NCBI GenBank assembly: GCA_025449115.1
Contig: JAHLKC010000080.1
Location: forward strand, 62,001 to 126,000
Source: Chytridium lagenaria
Taxonomy: Eukaryota; Chytridiomycota; Chytridiomycetes; Chytridiales; Chytridiaceae
DNA: 64,000 nucleotides
Direction of reading: 5' to 3'
Below, piece after piece: positions 1 to 11,247 of this stretch. Position 1 is the first letter of the stretch, and each line of letters begins with the position of its first letter. The position numbers were made by a program, and so were the translations under genes. Under the pieces are notes generated by a model. It was not told the DNA's origin. It ran no database searches and saw nothing but the letters and a program-made list of their open reading frames with translations.

Positions 1-65
1 CCGCAAACCCTCCCACTCCCCAATCGCAATCCTCAACGCCCATCTCCACCTCGACACCCTTCACC

Positions 66-738
66 ATGACCCTTCCACGTGCTCCACCAACCCCTGTGAC
101 GGCCACTACCCGGCCAACAGCTCCAACGCGTCAACATCCGGCCCTAGCTCAACGTCCCCGCTCAAACTACTCAAACCCTTTTGTTCACCCCCAATTCCGG
201 TCTAAAGCTGTTTGCAAGCTCTTTTGTCGGCACTGTGATACTCTTGTCTGCACAAGGGGCATGAAGGCGATTTTGTTGGGAGATACACGCGTGGAATTGT
301 ATTCGACAGATTCACCGCCTGAGCAAGTTAACCTTGTCGAAAAGGATTATTTGACGAGGAACTGTCAGTGTCGGATTAGAGATATTGCATGTTTGAGATG
401 GTAAGTCAATAGTATAGTCGAAACCTCTTACCTAACAACGGTTTTCTTCCAGTGGTAACGTTATTGGGTATCACGTCACCCAGCCCTGCGAAATCTGTCT
501 GGAAAGTTGCAACAATGGGCATTTCTGGATGTTCCTTGCAGACGGGGTGGCGTCGAGGGATCGTGTTGCGACGGGAGATGGGAGTAAGTCTCGGAATTCG
601 TTTCTTCATTTTTGTATTTACACTACCATCCATTTATAACGCCTTCTTCTTTCAGCCAAGAAACTTTTATGGGCGATGCTTCCATGCGTCGAAAATGATG
701 TGGACGTGGAGATGAATTACGACCTTTTGTGTCGATGA
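66..738 (+). CDS. FAM72 family protein
   Basis: Three exons (66-400, 453-583, 656-738) join in frame to about 182 residues. The FAM72 signature is clear: [19 protein letters not shown], then [13 protein letters not shown], the Cys pair [20 protein letters not shown], and [16 protein letters not shown] near the middle. FAM72 proteins are short, Cys-rich (probably zinc-binding) proteins; in mammals FAM72A antagonises the uracil glycosylase UNG2. Both introns have good GTAAGT donors and CAG acceptors. The frame is open upstream to the window edge, so the ATG at 66 is a choice by context and the N-terminus could be longer; residues 1-45 are low-complexity Pro/Thr/Ser and not part of the family. 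No frame breaks. Function in a fungus is unknown. Confidence 0.88.
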
Positions 739-1373
739 ACCGAATTTGGGAATTATAAATAACGATGATGTTGAGAAGCCGGATATCATTCCGCACCTGT
801 TTTTTCTTTACCCCTATTTTATATCTTCCCTCCACCCTCTCACCCCCTAATCCCACCATCCCCCCTTTACTTCTTTATTTTGTTTTTCCACTTATAGAAT
901 GGATAGACTATCACAAACCTGACGACTGACGATACACCCTAAAGCTATGAACGTGCTTCTCTACCCCCAATTCCTAAACCCCATAGACTTGTTTTGAAGC
1001 CTTACAGCGGGGTTGATACAACCCGCAAGACCTACAACCTAAATAATGAAATAGAGAATAGATTTTGCTTATGGAGCACAGAAACCCACAATCATTTATA
1101 TTTCAAAGAGTCGGTATCTTGTTAAATCACGTTTTATGAAATGCGATATATTATAAATATAAAATCTTTTTTATTTTTTAATAAAGCCGACGTGGAAGCA
1201 TCAGATCCCTTGTAAAAATCATCCCTCATAGATGCTTCATCCAGAATACAAGCCTGAATATTGTTTCGTCATAGTGACAACACATCAGATAGATTTTCCA
1301 GTACCTCCCCTTTACAACGCAACGCCAACACGCGCATGCCCACCATCCATAAATACCATTCCTCAAACCATAT
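739..1373. other. intergenic, no gene seen
   Basis: Between two convergent genes. Both gene ends face this spacer, so it should hold two 3' ends. The part around 1135-1190 is very AT-rich with TATA/AAATAA runs that fit polyadenylation signals. No coding homology or RNA gene was recognised. Confidence 0.5.
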
Positions 1374-2803
1374 TCATTCATCCCCGCCAATATTCCTCGC
1401 CCAAACCAGTGCCTGAATGATATTCGTCAAACTCACCACATCCCTCAACACCCCTTCCTCCTCCACAACCCAAACCCGATGCACCCTCCCCTTCAACACC
1501 TTCCTCATCGCCTCCCTCAACGTATCCGTCGGTCGACACGTGATGCTTGGACGCAGGTCCTTTGGAGATTCCACGCGATGCGATTCGAGAATCAGAGTTT
1601 CAACGGTCGGGTCTTTTGCTAGGAGTGAGAGAGGGACACGACGAATGTCGGAGAGGGAGAGGGTGGAGAAGAGGGTTCCGGAAGTTGTTGTGATGGCGAC
1701 GGCTTGGAGATTGTTGAGGGCCATGAATTGGAGCGCTTTGCGGGTTTTCATGCTGAAGGCGTATTAGTGTGATATTTAATAAAAAAGGTGGACTTACTGT
1801 CTGTCGATGCTAATGACCATGTTCTTGTCTTTGTCGCCTAGAAGGTTCTTGTCATCGTCGCTCATAATGAGACCGAGTTCGATGAGGGTGGAGTCTGCTT
1901 TTGACTGGTAAAATCCGCAATGGCATTAACGAGTGTCAGAACAGGGATTCTATGAAAAGTTGAGCTTTGAGATGAATACCTCGAGTACCGAGTCATCATC
2001 GATGCGTTCGTACAGGAACTTCACCACATCTGGAATGAGTAGGTATTATAGAGTCGTTAAAAATGGTAGACCTCAACGCCATCAAGAAGCTAATACCCGA
2101 AACTCACCCAACTGTGAGCAAACATGATACGACATCCCATTATCCTTTGGGATCGGCACCAATAGTCTATGGATTCCCTCTGTCAACGCCACCATCGCAT
2201 CCCCCAACTTTGCCTCCTCCCATGCAACCCATATTCTCCGTCCCTCATAAGAAGATCCAAGCGCTTCGGAAACAGGTGCGTTGAGCGGGTTTCGCTTGGG
2301 TCCGGATTCAGTCGACTGAATACTTTGCTCGAGGTAGAAGATGACTATATCTAGAATCTATGGGTTGCTTAGAGGATGGATGAGAGGCTTGGGGTCCGTA
2401 CGCTTAGCATTCCAATGTAGCTGCGCTTGCGGTAGGAGTCGACGACGCCATAATCGTTGACGGTGTCGTTAGAATATACCGGTAGGGCTATAAAAACAGA
2501 TCAGTTCCATCATCCATCCGTAGAAAGAGTTCCAACGCAACAAATGTGAAGAAAGGAAGCACCCTGTGCAGCGACAGCACGAAAGAAAACGCGGGGTAAG
2601 GTTGCAGTGGCGAAGGAGACCAAACAACACAAATAATTTATAAAACTATATAACCCACCCAGCACATCATGCTCCGACAAGATCGTGAAAGCATCCAGCA
2701 CCGTATCCTCATCCGAAACATCAAACAACGGCCTGTCGCTGTCAATGACCCTCGATATTGGCACCGTCGTCAATACACTCGAAGGCGGCTCCACATCAAA
2801 CAT
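1374..2803 (-). CDS. four-CBS-domain protein (AMPK gamma / CBSX6-like)
   Basis: Six exons on the minus strand (2659-2803, 2402-2487, 2108-2357, 1980-2029, 1798-1904, 1374-1752) sum to 1017 bases and give about 338 residues, the length of AMPK gamma and Snf4 proteins. CBS repeats are seen in order: FDVSDEDTVLDAFTILSEHD with YIGMLSILDIVIFYLE; WVAWEEAKLGDAMVALTEG with HRLLVPI; ALQFMALNNLQAVAITTTSG with LSLSDIRR; and RPTDTLREAMRKVLKGRVHR with VVSLTNIIQAL. Such proteins bind adenine nucleotides in the clefts between CBS pairs. Between exons 4 and 5 another frame reads IPVLTLVNAIADF, so exon 5 may begin earlier with a one-base gap near 1910. It diverges from the NDUFAF6-like gene with only 38 bases between the two ATGs. 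It could be the SNF1-complex gamma subunit or a CBSX/PV42-type paralogue; I cannot decide. Confidence 0.8.
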
Positions 2804-2841
2804 GGACTATATAGTTGTAAAATCAAACTTTCTCAAGAAAA

Positions 2842-3947
2842 ATGAAATCGCTCACTCCAGCAGTGAAAGCGGCATTCAGGCATTGCCAGGATGCCGTCAG
2901 ATCGAAGGACTGGGAGAATTACATGGCGACGTTGTTTTTGCCGCCGTTTGCAAAGCATGCGGGGTGGGCGATTAGGGCGTTTAATGTGGAGGTTGCGTCG
3001 ATCAGAGAGCATATTAGAGGAGGGGGAGGGGCGGGTGTGTTGCCCGGGAAGATGAGAATACAGTTTTGGCGAGATGCGATTGCGGATATGTACAAGGTAT
3101 GTGCCTTCAGGAGTGATTTCTACCGTCTTGTATGGTTGTATTTTGGCTTCACTGTAAGACGATTGGTTTCGGATGCAGTTGATATTTTTGCATGTCATAG
3201 GGTCAAGTGAGAGAACATCCAGTTTTGACGGCGTTGGCGTTTTCGTTGGAGTATTCGGATCTCTCGCAATCATGGTTCAAGAGAATATTGAGCGAAAGAG
3301 TATGTCAGGCTTTTCATCTCCTTTTCCTTATCTTTCTTTCTTTGAGCGCGCATGCCCGAAAGTTTATGCTGATATTCGTATGCGTCAAAACATTATTACA
3401 ATATACAGGAAGCCGACCTAGAAGATCAACAACCCAGCACCATCGCCGACCTTGAAAAATATGGCGAAAATACAGCATCCGCTCTCCTCTACCTCCAACT
3501 CGAAGCCGCCGGCATCCACGACCACAAAATCGACCATCTCGCCAGCCACATAGGAAAAGCCTCCACCATCACCACCCTCCTCCGCGCAACTCCCTACCAC
3601 CTTTCCAACCGTCGCATCTGCATTCCCGCTGAAACAATGGCTAAACACCTCATCTCCTCCGAACAAATCTTTCGACAGGGTCCGACACAAGCATTTAACG
3701 ATGCGGTGTTTGATGTCGCGACTGTTGCGCATAATCATCTGTCGACGGCGAGAGCGCATTTGAGGGAGATGAAGGAGAAGGGGATGTGGATCCGGTGATT
3801 GTTGCGACGATGCTGCCTGGCGTGCCTTGTGAATTGTTTTAAAAAGGCTAGAGAAGTCGGTTTGATGTTTTTGAGAGGGGTTTGGCGGTGAGGGATTGGA
3901 GAGTGCCATTCGTGTTGTGGAATAGACATCGCAAGAACACGTTCTGA
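2842..3947 (+). CDS. NDUFAF6-like complex I assembly factor (squalene/phytoene synthase fold)
   Basis: Exons 2842-3096, 3201-3299 and 3409 onward. The family is recognised by LFLPPFAKHAGWAIRAFNVE, MRIQFWRDAIADMYKG, SLLYLQLEAAGI-like text (ALLYLQLEAAGIHDHKIDHL) and ASHIGKASTITTLLRATPYH. NDUFAF6 is a mitochondrial matrix protein with a trans-isoprenyl diphosphate synthase fold, needed early in complex I assembly; it lacks the Asp-rich catalytic motifs, as here. The third exon runs into a stop at 3796, yet the expected C-terminus continues in other frames: DVDPVIVATMLPGVPCELF from about 3783, then DVFERGLAVRDWRVPFVLW ending at 3947. One missing G in the run at 3780 and small gaps near 3840-3865 explain this. 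Either the C-terminus is really truncated by about 50 residues or the sequence has indels; I favour the latter. Confidence 0.85.
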
Positions 3948-3995
3948 ATAAAGTATTGTTAATGCGGGTGACAACTTGTGAAAAAGAAAAACGTC

Positions 3996-6161
3996 ATGCA
4001 GAGCGCTTTCAGTGTCAAGGTTTTGAGACAGTTGCATACGGGCCGGTCTGGAATCGTTGATGTGTGTAGCAGCTGTGCTATTCAGAAAGTAGCACGTTGG
4101 ACGCTGCCAATTGAGTCGACTCCATTCAAACTGTCCAAAGCAAGGCATTCTAGCACAAGAAATACTGTTCTGGACATTACACCAGTAGAAACCGTGAAGC
4201 CCATCAACTATCAAGACAAAGCCTTGAAGGAACTCTCTGGGCTCCTTAGCAGAGCGTCCAAAATTATAGACTCAGAGACGTTTCAAGGCTCGCAGGATCT
4301 CATCAGCGAAGATAAAGCCATGGCGTTTGATCTTGACACTATCATGAACTCGCTGGGATACGTGGATGCGGACGTTATCGTCTGATCAGGTGCTGATACT
4401 ATACAGGTTGTTGCTAATTTGCCCAATGATACGTTGGGGTTGACGGTGGACCATTACAATATGCTATTAAAGCATCTTCTTTGGAACTATGTCGATGGTA
4501 CGTTCTCGCACTTGTGTTCGTCGTGAATCTAATTTGGTACGGACTTGTTCATAGCACCACCGCAGTACCTTTCGCATCACTCCTCCGTGCTCCCAAAATA
4601 CCTTCCTGGAACTTCTATCCCCTCCGACATTCTTAAAATCGCCAACTCTCTGGAAGAAGATATGTCCTTCATGTCTCTCAAACCCAACCCCCTAACTCTC
4701 TCCTACCTCATCCTCGCTATACCTACAACCCTCAAAAGCTCCTATCCCTTTGGGAAATCGCCCAATCCCAACCCCTTGAACCCTTTGCCTACACCTCTCT
4801 CCTCTACGGCTTCTCCCATGCCCATACGCTATCCCAAACAACCTCCATAGTAACATCCTCCCTCGCCTCAACACCTCCCGATATTTCGCGCATAACGAAA
4901 CGTATGACTTGGGCGGTTTACGGGGCGGCTGGGAAGAAAAGGAAGGCGTGGATGGGGACTTGGGAGGCGTTGCTGGGGGTTGCGTTAAAGACGCAGCCCA
5001 TGGATTTGGGGATGGTTGCGAAAGCGAAAGCCAAGGTTTTTGCAGCGAAGGATGAATGGAGGAGGGAAAGTTTTGGGGTTGTGATGGATTGGGTTGCGGA
5101 GCTTGGGGATGAAGGAGATTTGAATAGGTGTTTGGCGAGGATGAAGGCGAAGAGGGTTAGACCTACGAGGTAAGTTTTCTTTTTTTCCTCGACGTGTCTG
5201 CTATCCTTTGCTGTTTCTTATTGTATGGCGGATCACTAATTTTACTTTACGTTACCTTGTAATATAAAAATGCGCACACTGATTTTAAATATCTTTTTCT
5301 AGAGCCGTCCGCAACGCCATTCTCAAATTCTGGTCCCTCCGCTTCAAACCCCGTTCCGTCCTCTCCCACCACTCTAAATATACCACTTCCTCCCCGGACC
5401 ATACCACCCATCAATACGTCATGGAGGCCATCTACCAACTCCGTCAAGCCGCCGACACATCCCCAACAGGTTACACTGACTCCACACTCAATGCTCTCCG
5501 CAACGACCTTCATGCACGCGTAGAAATTCCTTTGACCACGCAGCTTTTAAATGGTGAGCCTTTGGTTGGCCCTGCGACATGGGATCTTCTTGTTGCTTGT
5601 TATGCGAGAATTGGAGCAAGGGACGATGCGGTTAGGACCTTTGGGGTTTTGAAGGAGATGGTGGAAGGATGGAAGGAGAAGGGAACTTATGGGTTTATGA
5701 AGGGGGAAGGGATTGTGCTTGGGTCGACGCTTATTGATGGGATGATGGTGGCGTTTGGGGGGCTGAGGGACGTTGAGGGTATGGAGAAGCTTTGTGGGGA
5801 GTTTGTGTTTACCAGGGAAAGTATTGAGAGACACTATAAAGGATTTATGAGGAAGATGGAGAGGAGTGGGGGGGATGCGAATATTTTGGAGGAACCTGGA
5901 AGGATTAAGGATGAAGAGAATGATAATGAAGAAGTTGAGATTGACGAAGCGAACAGTTTGAAAGGGACTCTGGAGGTCGACACCCCTAAGATACCAACGT
6001 CAATTTTAGAGGTTGATCCATTTGAAAAATCTTACAAGGCATTCGTGGAGGGATGGTTTGAGTCGTCAGAGGATGAAGGGGATATTGTCGAAGTGTTGAG
6101 AAAGTTGAGGCAGGAAGAGAAAAAAAAGGTTGAAGAATACGGATTAAAGCTTCCATTATAA
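3996..6161 (+). CDS. PPR-like protein, probably mitochondrial
   Basis: Start chosen at 3996 because it opens with MQSAFSVKVLRQLHTGR, a basic amphipathic presequence-like stretch; an upstream GTG has no support. Helical-pair text in pentatricopeptide style follows: YNPQKLLSLWEIAQSQPLEP with FAYTSLLYGFSHA, DLNRCLARMKAKRVRPTR, and TWDLLVACYARIGARDDAVR with FGVLKEMVEGW. Introns are seen at about 4500-4555 (donor GTACGT) and 5171-5301 (donor GTAAGT). The frame is broken at two places: near 4378 where a TGA separates ADVI from VVANLPNDTLG, and near 4731, where one added T restores LTLSYLILAYTYNPQ. The C-terminal 90 residues are acidic. PPR proteins bind organellar RNA; the target is unknown. No neighbour suggests a role. 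Confidence 0.6.
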
Positions 6162-6270
6162 GCGGCACGCTAAATAAATTAAGTATCCGTTTTCTTATTA
6201 TTATTATGGGTAGCCATCTGGCCCAAAGATTATGATGCCGTCAACTTTTGCCATTACCACATTATATATA

Positions 6271-8117
6271 TCAAGAAAAACATGGGTCGGAAAAACCACA
6301 ATCCCCATCAATGCCAACCAGCCCCACCCGAATAAAACGTTCGCATAGAGGGAGACGTAGGATTGATATCCCACCATGTCTAGGCGTCAAGGCTCCTGAT
6401 TTTGGCGTCAAACTCATATCCGCAGCAACGACCCTCGCAGACCCCACAGCCCCATTATCGGGCATATGCACAATGCGACTCGCGACCGCCATGACACTAT
6501 CCCGAAACTGCACAATGAACGAGTACAACGACAATGGTCTTGGAATGAATACAGGAGGCGGTGACGGCGACCAATCTGGTACATTGAGGGATGGTGAGGA
6601 TCTTGTGCGGAGGGGGGCACGAGAGACTGGGAGAGCAGGACCAAATTCATGGTCGGAGGGGATAGGGCCTAGAGTGGTGTCGCTGACCCAGGTCGGGGTT
6701 GGGTAGGCGCCTGATGCGGAAGGGAGAGCGGTAATGAGGGCGAGGAGGGTAAGGGGGTCGGGAGGAGATATTCCAGGGTCTGTTGTTGGGTCAACGATCA
6801 TGGCGTTGATTTGAACCCAGACTAAACGAATATCTTGTAAGGCAGGGAGTTTTTCGGGACTAGTGTGGGTAGAAAGGAATTCAGCGGGGAAGTGTGTAGC
6901 CTCTGATGCGCTATGACGGCGACCCGGGTTGAAATTCGGAGGGGCAATGTCAGGATCAGGGGCGCGTTGAGGGAGGCTATCTTTTTCTTCAAAAATTGCG
7001 GTGGTGATAGGGCTTGAAGGAGGTGATGGGAGGAGGGTGATGCTGGTCTGGTGGAAGCTTCATCTGTTTGTGTTTCAGTGACATTCTCCTCATCATCAGA
7101 AGTGGCTGCGTCCAATTCTTGGCGACTTCGCCAATCCCACCGAACGTAAAAAAGTGATCTCCCTTCCCGAATAGCCTGCGACATTCCGCGACAGAGCTGC
7201 GGAATGTCTTCTTCATACACGAACCGCATTAGAAACCGGTTCATAAGGTTTTCTGTCGACATGCCGAGGAATGGAGATATGGGATACGCTTGATGGACTC
7301 TCCCAAAGGGATTTAGTTGCAGTGCTATCGTCGGTTGACCTGATCCACTTTCATCCGCTCCCGGAAAAGCCGGGATCTGCGAATGCGATGGAACAGCATC
7401 AACAGGTATGACTCCAGGTCCTAAAGATGATGGTGGAGCGGCAAGCACCTCACGAAGCCGTGCAAAAATCCACACTGGGATCTTTCCAAGTCCAAACGCA
7501 CTTGCGATAGCCACCACACGACGTTCTGCCACACCCAAAAGAAAATCCCTGGCGCCTTCCAACCCTGTTCCTGTGGGCGAAACCTCCCAGTTGGAGTCAT
7601 AGCTATAGGAGATGCGGCGCCATTCAAATGCCCAGAGAAGCTTCTGAATTTCTCTCTTCCGTGATAACGGCACGGTTCTGTCTTATTCCGCGTTCGTTTC
7701 CCTCCCACTACATGCGACAGCCCGGAACAATGCCGTTATACCGCCGTCACGACCCTCATCATCACTATGACTTTCATCTCATTCTGGTATCTCGATGCGT
7801 GTCGACGTTAATGCCTTTTCTGCGTCTATCACCCGGGTCGACGTGGGAAACGATGCTCCAATCTGTTGAAAACACAGAGCTCACGCGTGTGAATCTTCAA
7901 GAAACCATACGTTGTATTCTGATACGTCTGTGCCGAAACGATGAACAGGCGTATGCCCACCGACGCGGATTACTGGAGGTGTGAAGTCATCTGTCCAAGT
8001 CACTTCGACAACTTGAAGAGTTGATGCGTTAAGGGTGTCGGCGGAATCTCCAGATGGTGGTTCTGAAGGATGGGAAAGGCGTTCGGACGGTCGTATCAGT
8101 TCGTAAATAATTTCCAA
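6271..8117 (-). CDS. PAS-domain-like protein (broken reading frame)
   Basis: Read on the minus strand in several frames. A central piece (7673 down to about 7060) holds YPISPFLGMSTENLMNRFLM, RFVYEEDIPQLCRGMSQAIR and EGRSLFYVRWDWRS, which reads like the end of a PAS domain (helix, FVxxxDI, then the last strands). A segment upstream (8100-7870) has VVEVTWTDDFTPPVIRVGGH and may be another sensory-like strand set. The downstream part continues through IFEEKDSLPQRAPDPDIAPP, SPEKLPALQDIRLVWVQINA and the Pro/Ser-rich tail ending at 6271. At least two shifts are needed (near 7040 and near 6880). The family assignment rests on pattern only. It faces the PPR gene tail to tail with about 100 bases between. 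Confidence 0.4.
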
Positions 8118-8323
8118 CTACCGGCTCTGAACTTCTGGTTGCGTCCAAGAGAAAAAGAGGATGTGTGGAGGCTCTTCTAGAGTGAGATGGAGAGGTAATG
8201 GCGATGAAGAAGGCACATATTAGAAGCTCTGCTTCTGGTGTTGCGCTGACGATGATTGGGTTGCGGATGGACGACGATGATGTTGGCTGTGGCTATAGGA
8301 CAGCAATCAATGTGATGTTGGGG

Positions 8324-8895
8324 TCATGCTTTGGAGGGTGAAGGAGAGGTGGGGATGATGTACTGAAGTTCTGCACAATCCGCGTGAGGCTTCTCTAACG
8401 TTGATGATGGCTCCGAGATGGCCCGGTTTGGCATAGATGTCTGGTTGTGATGGAGGAACCTCCGCTGTTGAGTGACAAATTCAGATCGATTTGCCCTCAG
8501 GTGATGGCGATCTCGGCTTCTTCGCTGCACACCAAAATGATTTCTGGTTATGGAACAGATTCGCCTCTGTCTTCCCAATACTTCCTTCGAACTTCTGCAG
8601 TTCGAGTCTGTTTTTCTCGTCTCATCCGAGACAATGCATGGGCTGATGGTAGACGTATGGCCTTTAGACAGTCTGATTGAGCGTTTCGAGGATTGCAGAG
8701 AGAGGCTTCAAGGTCAGCGTTCGCTGAGATCAGATCAAAGCCAAGCTGTCGCTTTGCTGACGTCGGTCTTGGGGAAGAGATAGACAGTGTAACTCTCTCT
8801 AGGGGGAGCCCCACTGGCACCGTCTGACGAAGGACGTGCTGAGTAGAAATATGCGGTAATAATGATGTCACTCCAAACACTGGCCCACTTCTCAT
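8324..8895 (-). CDS. possible 5' part of the PAS-like gene, unknown
   Basis: Minus-strand open stretches in two frames (8895-8551 and 8578-8324) overlap and could be one coding region with a shift near 8560. The text is basic (MRREKQTRTAEVRRKYWEDR) and Ser/His-rich. It lies upstream of the PAS-like gene on the same strand, and the stretch between (8118-8323) contains HILFLFSWTQPEVQSR in an open frame, so it may be the N-terminal half of the same gene. I do not recognise a domain. Confidence 0.25.
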
Positions 8896-9041
8896 AAATA
8901 AACAATAAAAAAGACGGCGTTTCGGCTTCAGCTCGCTTTTATTCTGACTGAACTAAAAAAAGAATGCGAAATGCAAACTACAACAATATGTACAGGGATA
9001 AAACAAACATCCTTCCACCAAATATACACCCCAAAAAACAA

Positions 9042-9924
9042 TCACTCCTCCATGGTCTTGCTCTCTCCAGGCTCGAATTCAGGAACAAACTCCCTCATGT
9101 GTGCATCGCTAGAGAGCATTTCAGTCGACATTGCACACAGGCACTTGAAATAACTACCTAACAGACGAATACGTGTACTTTGTCCCATCCTTCGAAACGC
9201 ATCGACAAGAATACGTCCCTCGCTCGGTCGGATGATAATCCACAATCTTCCCTCCCTCCTTCATAACTGAAAAAAAGGGCCTTCAGCATACTTAAAAAAA
9301 TCATATCCTTAACTGTCCATAAACTTATTCGACACCTCCTTCTTCTGCTCGATATACTCCTCATCCACCATCTGCTCAAGCCGTTCACGGACATGCGGGT
9401 AGTTTTCCTTGAGCTTTTCGAGGTGGGCAATGCTGATGTTTGAGTAAACGTACTCCTTATCATCCTCCGGGTCGATCACGTAGACTGAGAGATTGTTGTT
9501 GTGCTCGTGGTCGTGAAGGGCGTCAATAATACCACCTCTGGCAATGACTGTTGCAATTTAGAAATAATTGTGAGAAAACAGCTTACGTTGGTCCATATTT
9601 CCAGATTGCCTCGTCGCTGACGCGATGGCGTTAGGGAAACCTGTACGAATGCGGTCCTGAATTAAGGTAATTGTTAAATTTACTGTATGCAAACGACAGC
9701 AAACTATACATACCACATCTGCACCATTGACGCTATCAAAGGTGATAATCTTCCCGTCCTGTTTCTCCACTCGGACCGTAAAGTCACCTCCAACCTATTG
9801 AACAAAGTAAGCTTGCAACCCGTACACTCTTCAAACCTCATGGCGGTGGAACTCAATCATCCGTCCTCCAGACTTGATGAGCTCATCAGACTCTGCTTCT
9901 TTTCACCGCTTCCGGCCTAGGCAT
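9042..9924 (-). CDS. unknown three-repeat protein, tandem copy A
   Basis: Minus-strand gene starting MPRP at 9924 and ending TMEE at 9042. Three copies of a short beta-like unit are visible: GGRMIEFHRHE then VGGDFTVRVEKQDGKIITFD; RGGIIDALHDHEHNNNLSVY then VIDPEDDKEYVYSNISIAHL; and YEGGKIVDYHPTERGTYSCR then CVSKDGTKYTYSSV. The common plan is G-G-x-I, a His/Glu-rich turn, then an alternating hydrophobic strand, an Asp-Gly turn and a Thr/Tyr strand. A basic block ATRQSGNMDQR separates repeats 1 and 2. Introns lie at about 9787-9839, between 9590 and 9770, and near 9260-9310. A one-base gap just after the start (about 9885) is needed. I do not recognise the family. It is the neighbour and clear paralogue of the gene at 10229-11151, same strand. 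Confidence 0.6.
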
Positions 9925-10228
9925 ATTTGTCGAATGTGTTGAGAATGAGTCGTCAAACTGTAGAGAAAAGATCAAGAAACGAGCAAGGTGGCAAAGTAAG
10001 GGAGATGTCGCGCTCGCTATTTATACCAAAAGTGATGGCCGTCAGCCCATCACGCGGCTTCACCGTTATGGGAGACGGACGACATCATATCGATCATGGA
10101 AATGAATGCAATTTGGAGACTAACGGACGACATTACATCGACCAGAATATATTCATGAGCAAGGAGATATACATATGACGTCATAAGCGATGGAGGCTAA
10201 AGGGTGGGGAAGCCGATGACGGTACCCT

Positions 10229-11151
10229 CTACTCTTCAACAAAAGCCCCTTCAGCATTCTCAATGTACTCGTACACGTCGTCCTCGCTGCAAAGCACCAA
10301 GCGTCAGAATTAAGGAAAAAGAGGAAAAGCTAGGGCCGGACTTACTTGACGTTTTTGATCACGTCCTTTTCCCCTTGTTTCGTCTTGAGATTGACTGTGC
10401 ACGTCCCATCCTCGTTATCACAAATACTCACGACCTCTTCGCCTCTTTTCAAAGCTAATAAAATATGAATTAATTATAGTACTTTGTATGGATAAATAAT
10501 ACCTTCCACTAATTGATCCTCAGCTTCATCATTCTCCTCCTCCATTTCCACCCCTTCCTCCTCTCCCGTTTCCTCCAAAATCTCATCCTCCTCGGCAAAA
10601 GTCGGATCCATCGCCTCCTCTAACACATCATCCACTTTCCGATGCTTTTTCCTCAACTCCTCAATATGTTCTGACTGATGTTGGTAAATACGGTGTCCTT
10701 TTCTTCGCCCTCCCGACGGACGTAGACGTGTAGTTGTCGCTGTTTTCATGATCGTGGATTCCGGTGATGATGCCGCCTTCGGATATAACTGGAGATGATT
10801 AGGAATTAATGTACGAAATGGAATACGTACTTTGGTCCAGATGACCGCGCTGAGCCTTTGCGGTGGTTTTGGAACGGGTCATGGGGAACTCTTGTTTTAT
10901 TTCTTCCTGTAGAGAGTCAGTAGGCAAGGCGCAGGTGAGGGAGGGAGGGAGGAACTTGCCAGACGGGCAGGCGAAATGTTGGTGTAAGTCGAAACGCCAT
11001 CTGTGGTGTGGACGCGAATCGTGTAGTTTTGGTTCGCCTACAATACACAACATCAATTCCAACAACACTTTAAAACCGTTCTCTCCACCTCGTGCTGGTT
11101 AAACTCCACAAAAGTCGCATGGGTGAGAGCCTCTTCAATGGGTCGTGGCAT
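10229..11151 (-). CDS. unknown three-repeat protein, tandem copy B
   Basis: Paralogue of copy A. It also starts MPRP (11151) and has the same order: ATFVEFNQHE with NYTIRVHTTDGVSTYTNIS; SEGGIITGIHDHENSDN with VYVRREGEEKDTVFTNIS; and KRGEEVVSICDNEDGTCTVN with LKTKQGEKDVIKNV. The basic block AQRGHLDQ matches ATRQSGNMDQR of copy A at the same place. Copy B adds an acidic linker (AEEDEILEETGEEEGVEMEE) between units 2 and 3 and ends with a short acidic tail. Two one-base gaps near 10698 and 10655 (DN to LHVYV and NIS to HIEELRKK) are needed to keep the frame. It is divergent from a PPR-like gene with 96 bases between starts. Function unknown; a small ligand- or histone-type barrel repeated three times is a guess from pattern. 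Confidence 0.6.
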
Positions 11152-11247
11152 AGCTGGAGCGAGTGTTCGACTGAAAGAGTTGAGAAATTTGTCCACCCTT
11201 TTTTTTTCTCGTTTCTTTCTTTTATAGTCTCCCAGTCCAACCCTGTG
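11152..11247. promoter_or_regulatory. short divergent promoter
   Basis: Only 96 bases separate the minus-strand start at 11151 from the plus-strand start at 11248, so the two genes must share this control region. It holds a long pyrimidine tract (about 11198-11225) just before the plus-strand start. No TATA box is evident. Confidence 0.5.

Noticed and set aside
6248..6706. 152-codon plus-strand frame opposite the PAS-like gene
   Set aside because: No homology; the minus strand reads coherent protein across the same bases and continues upstream.
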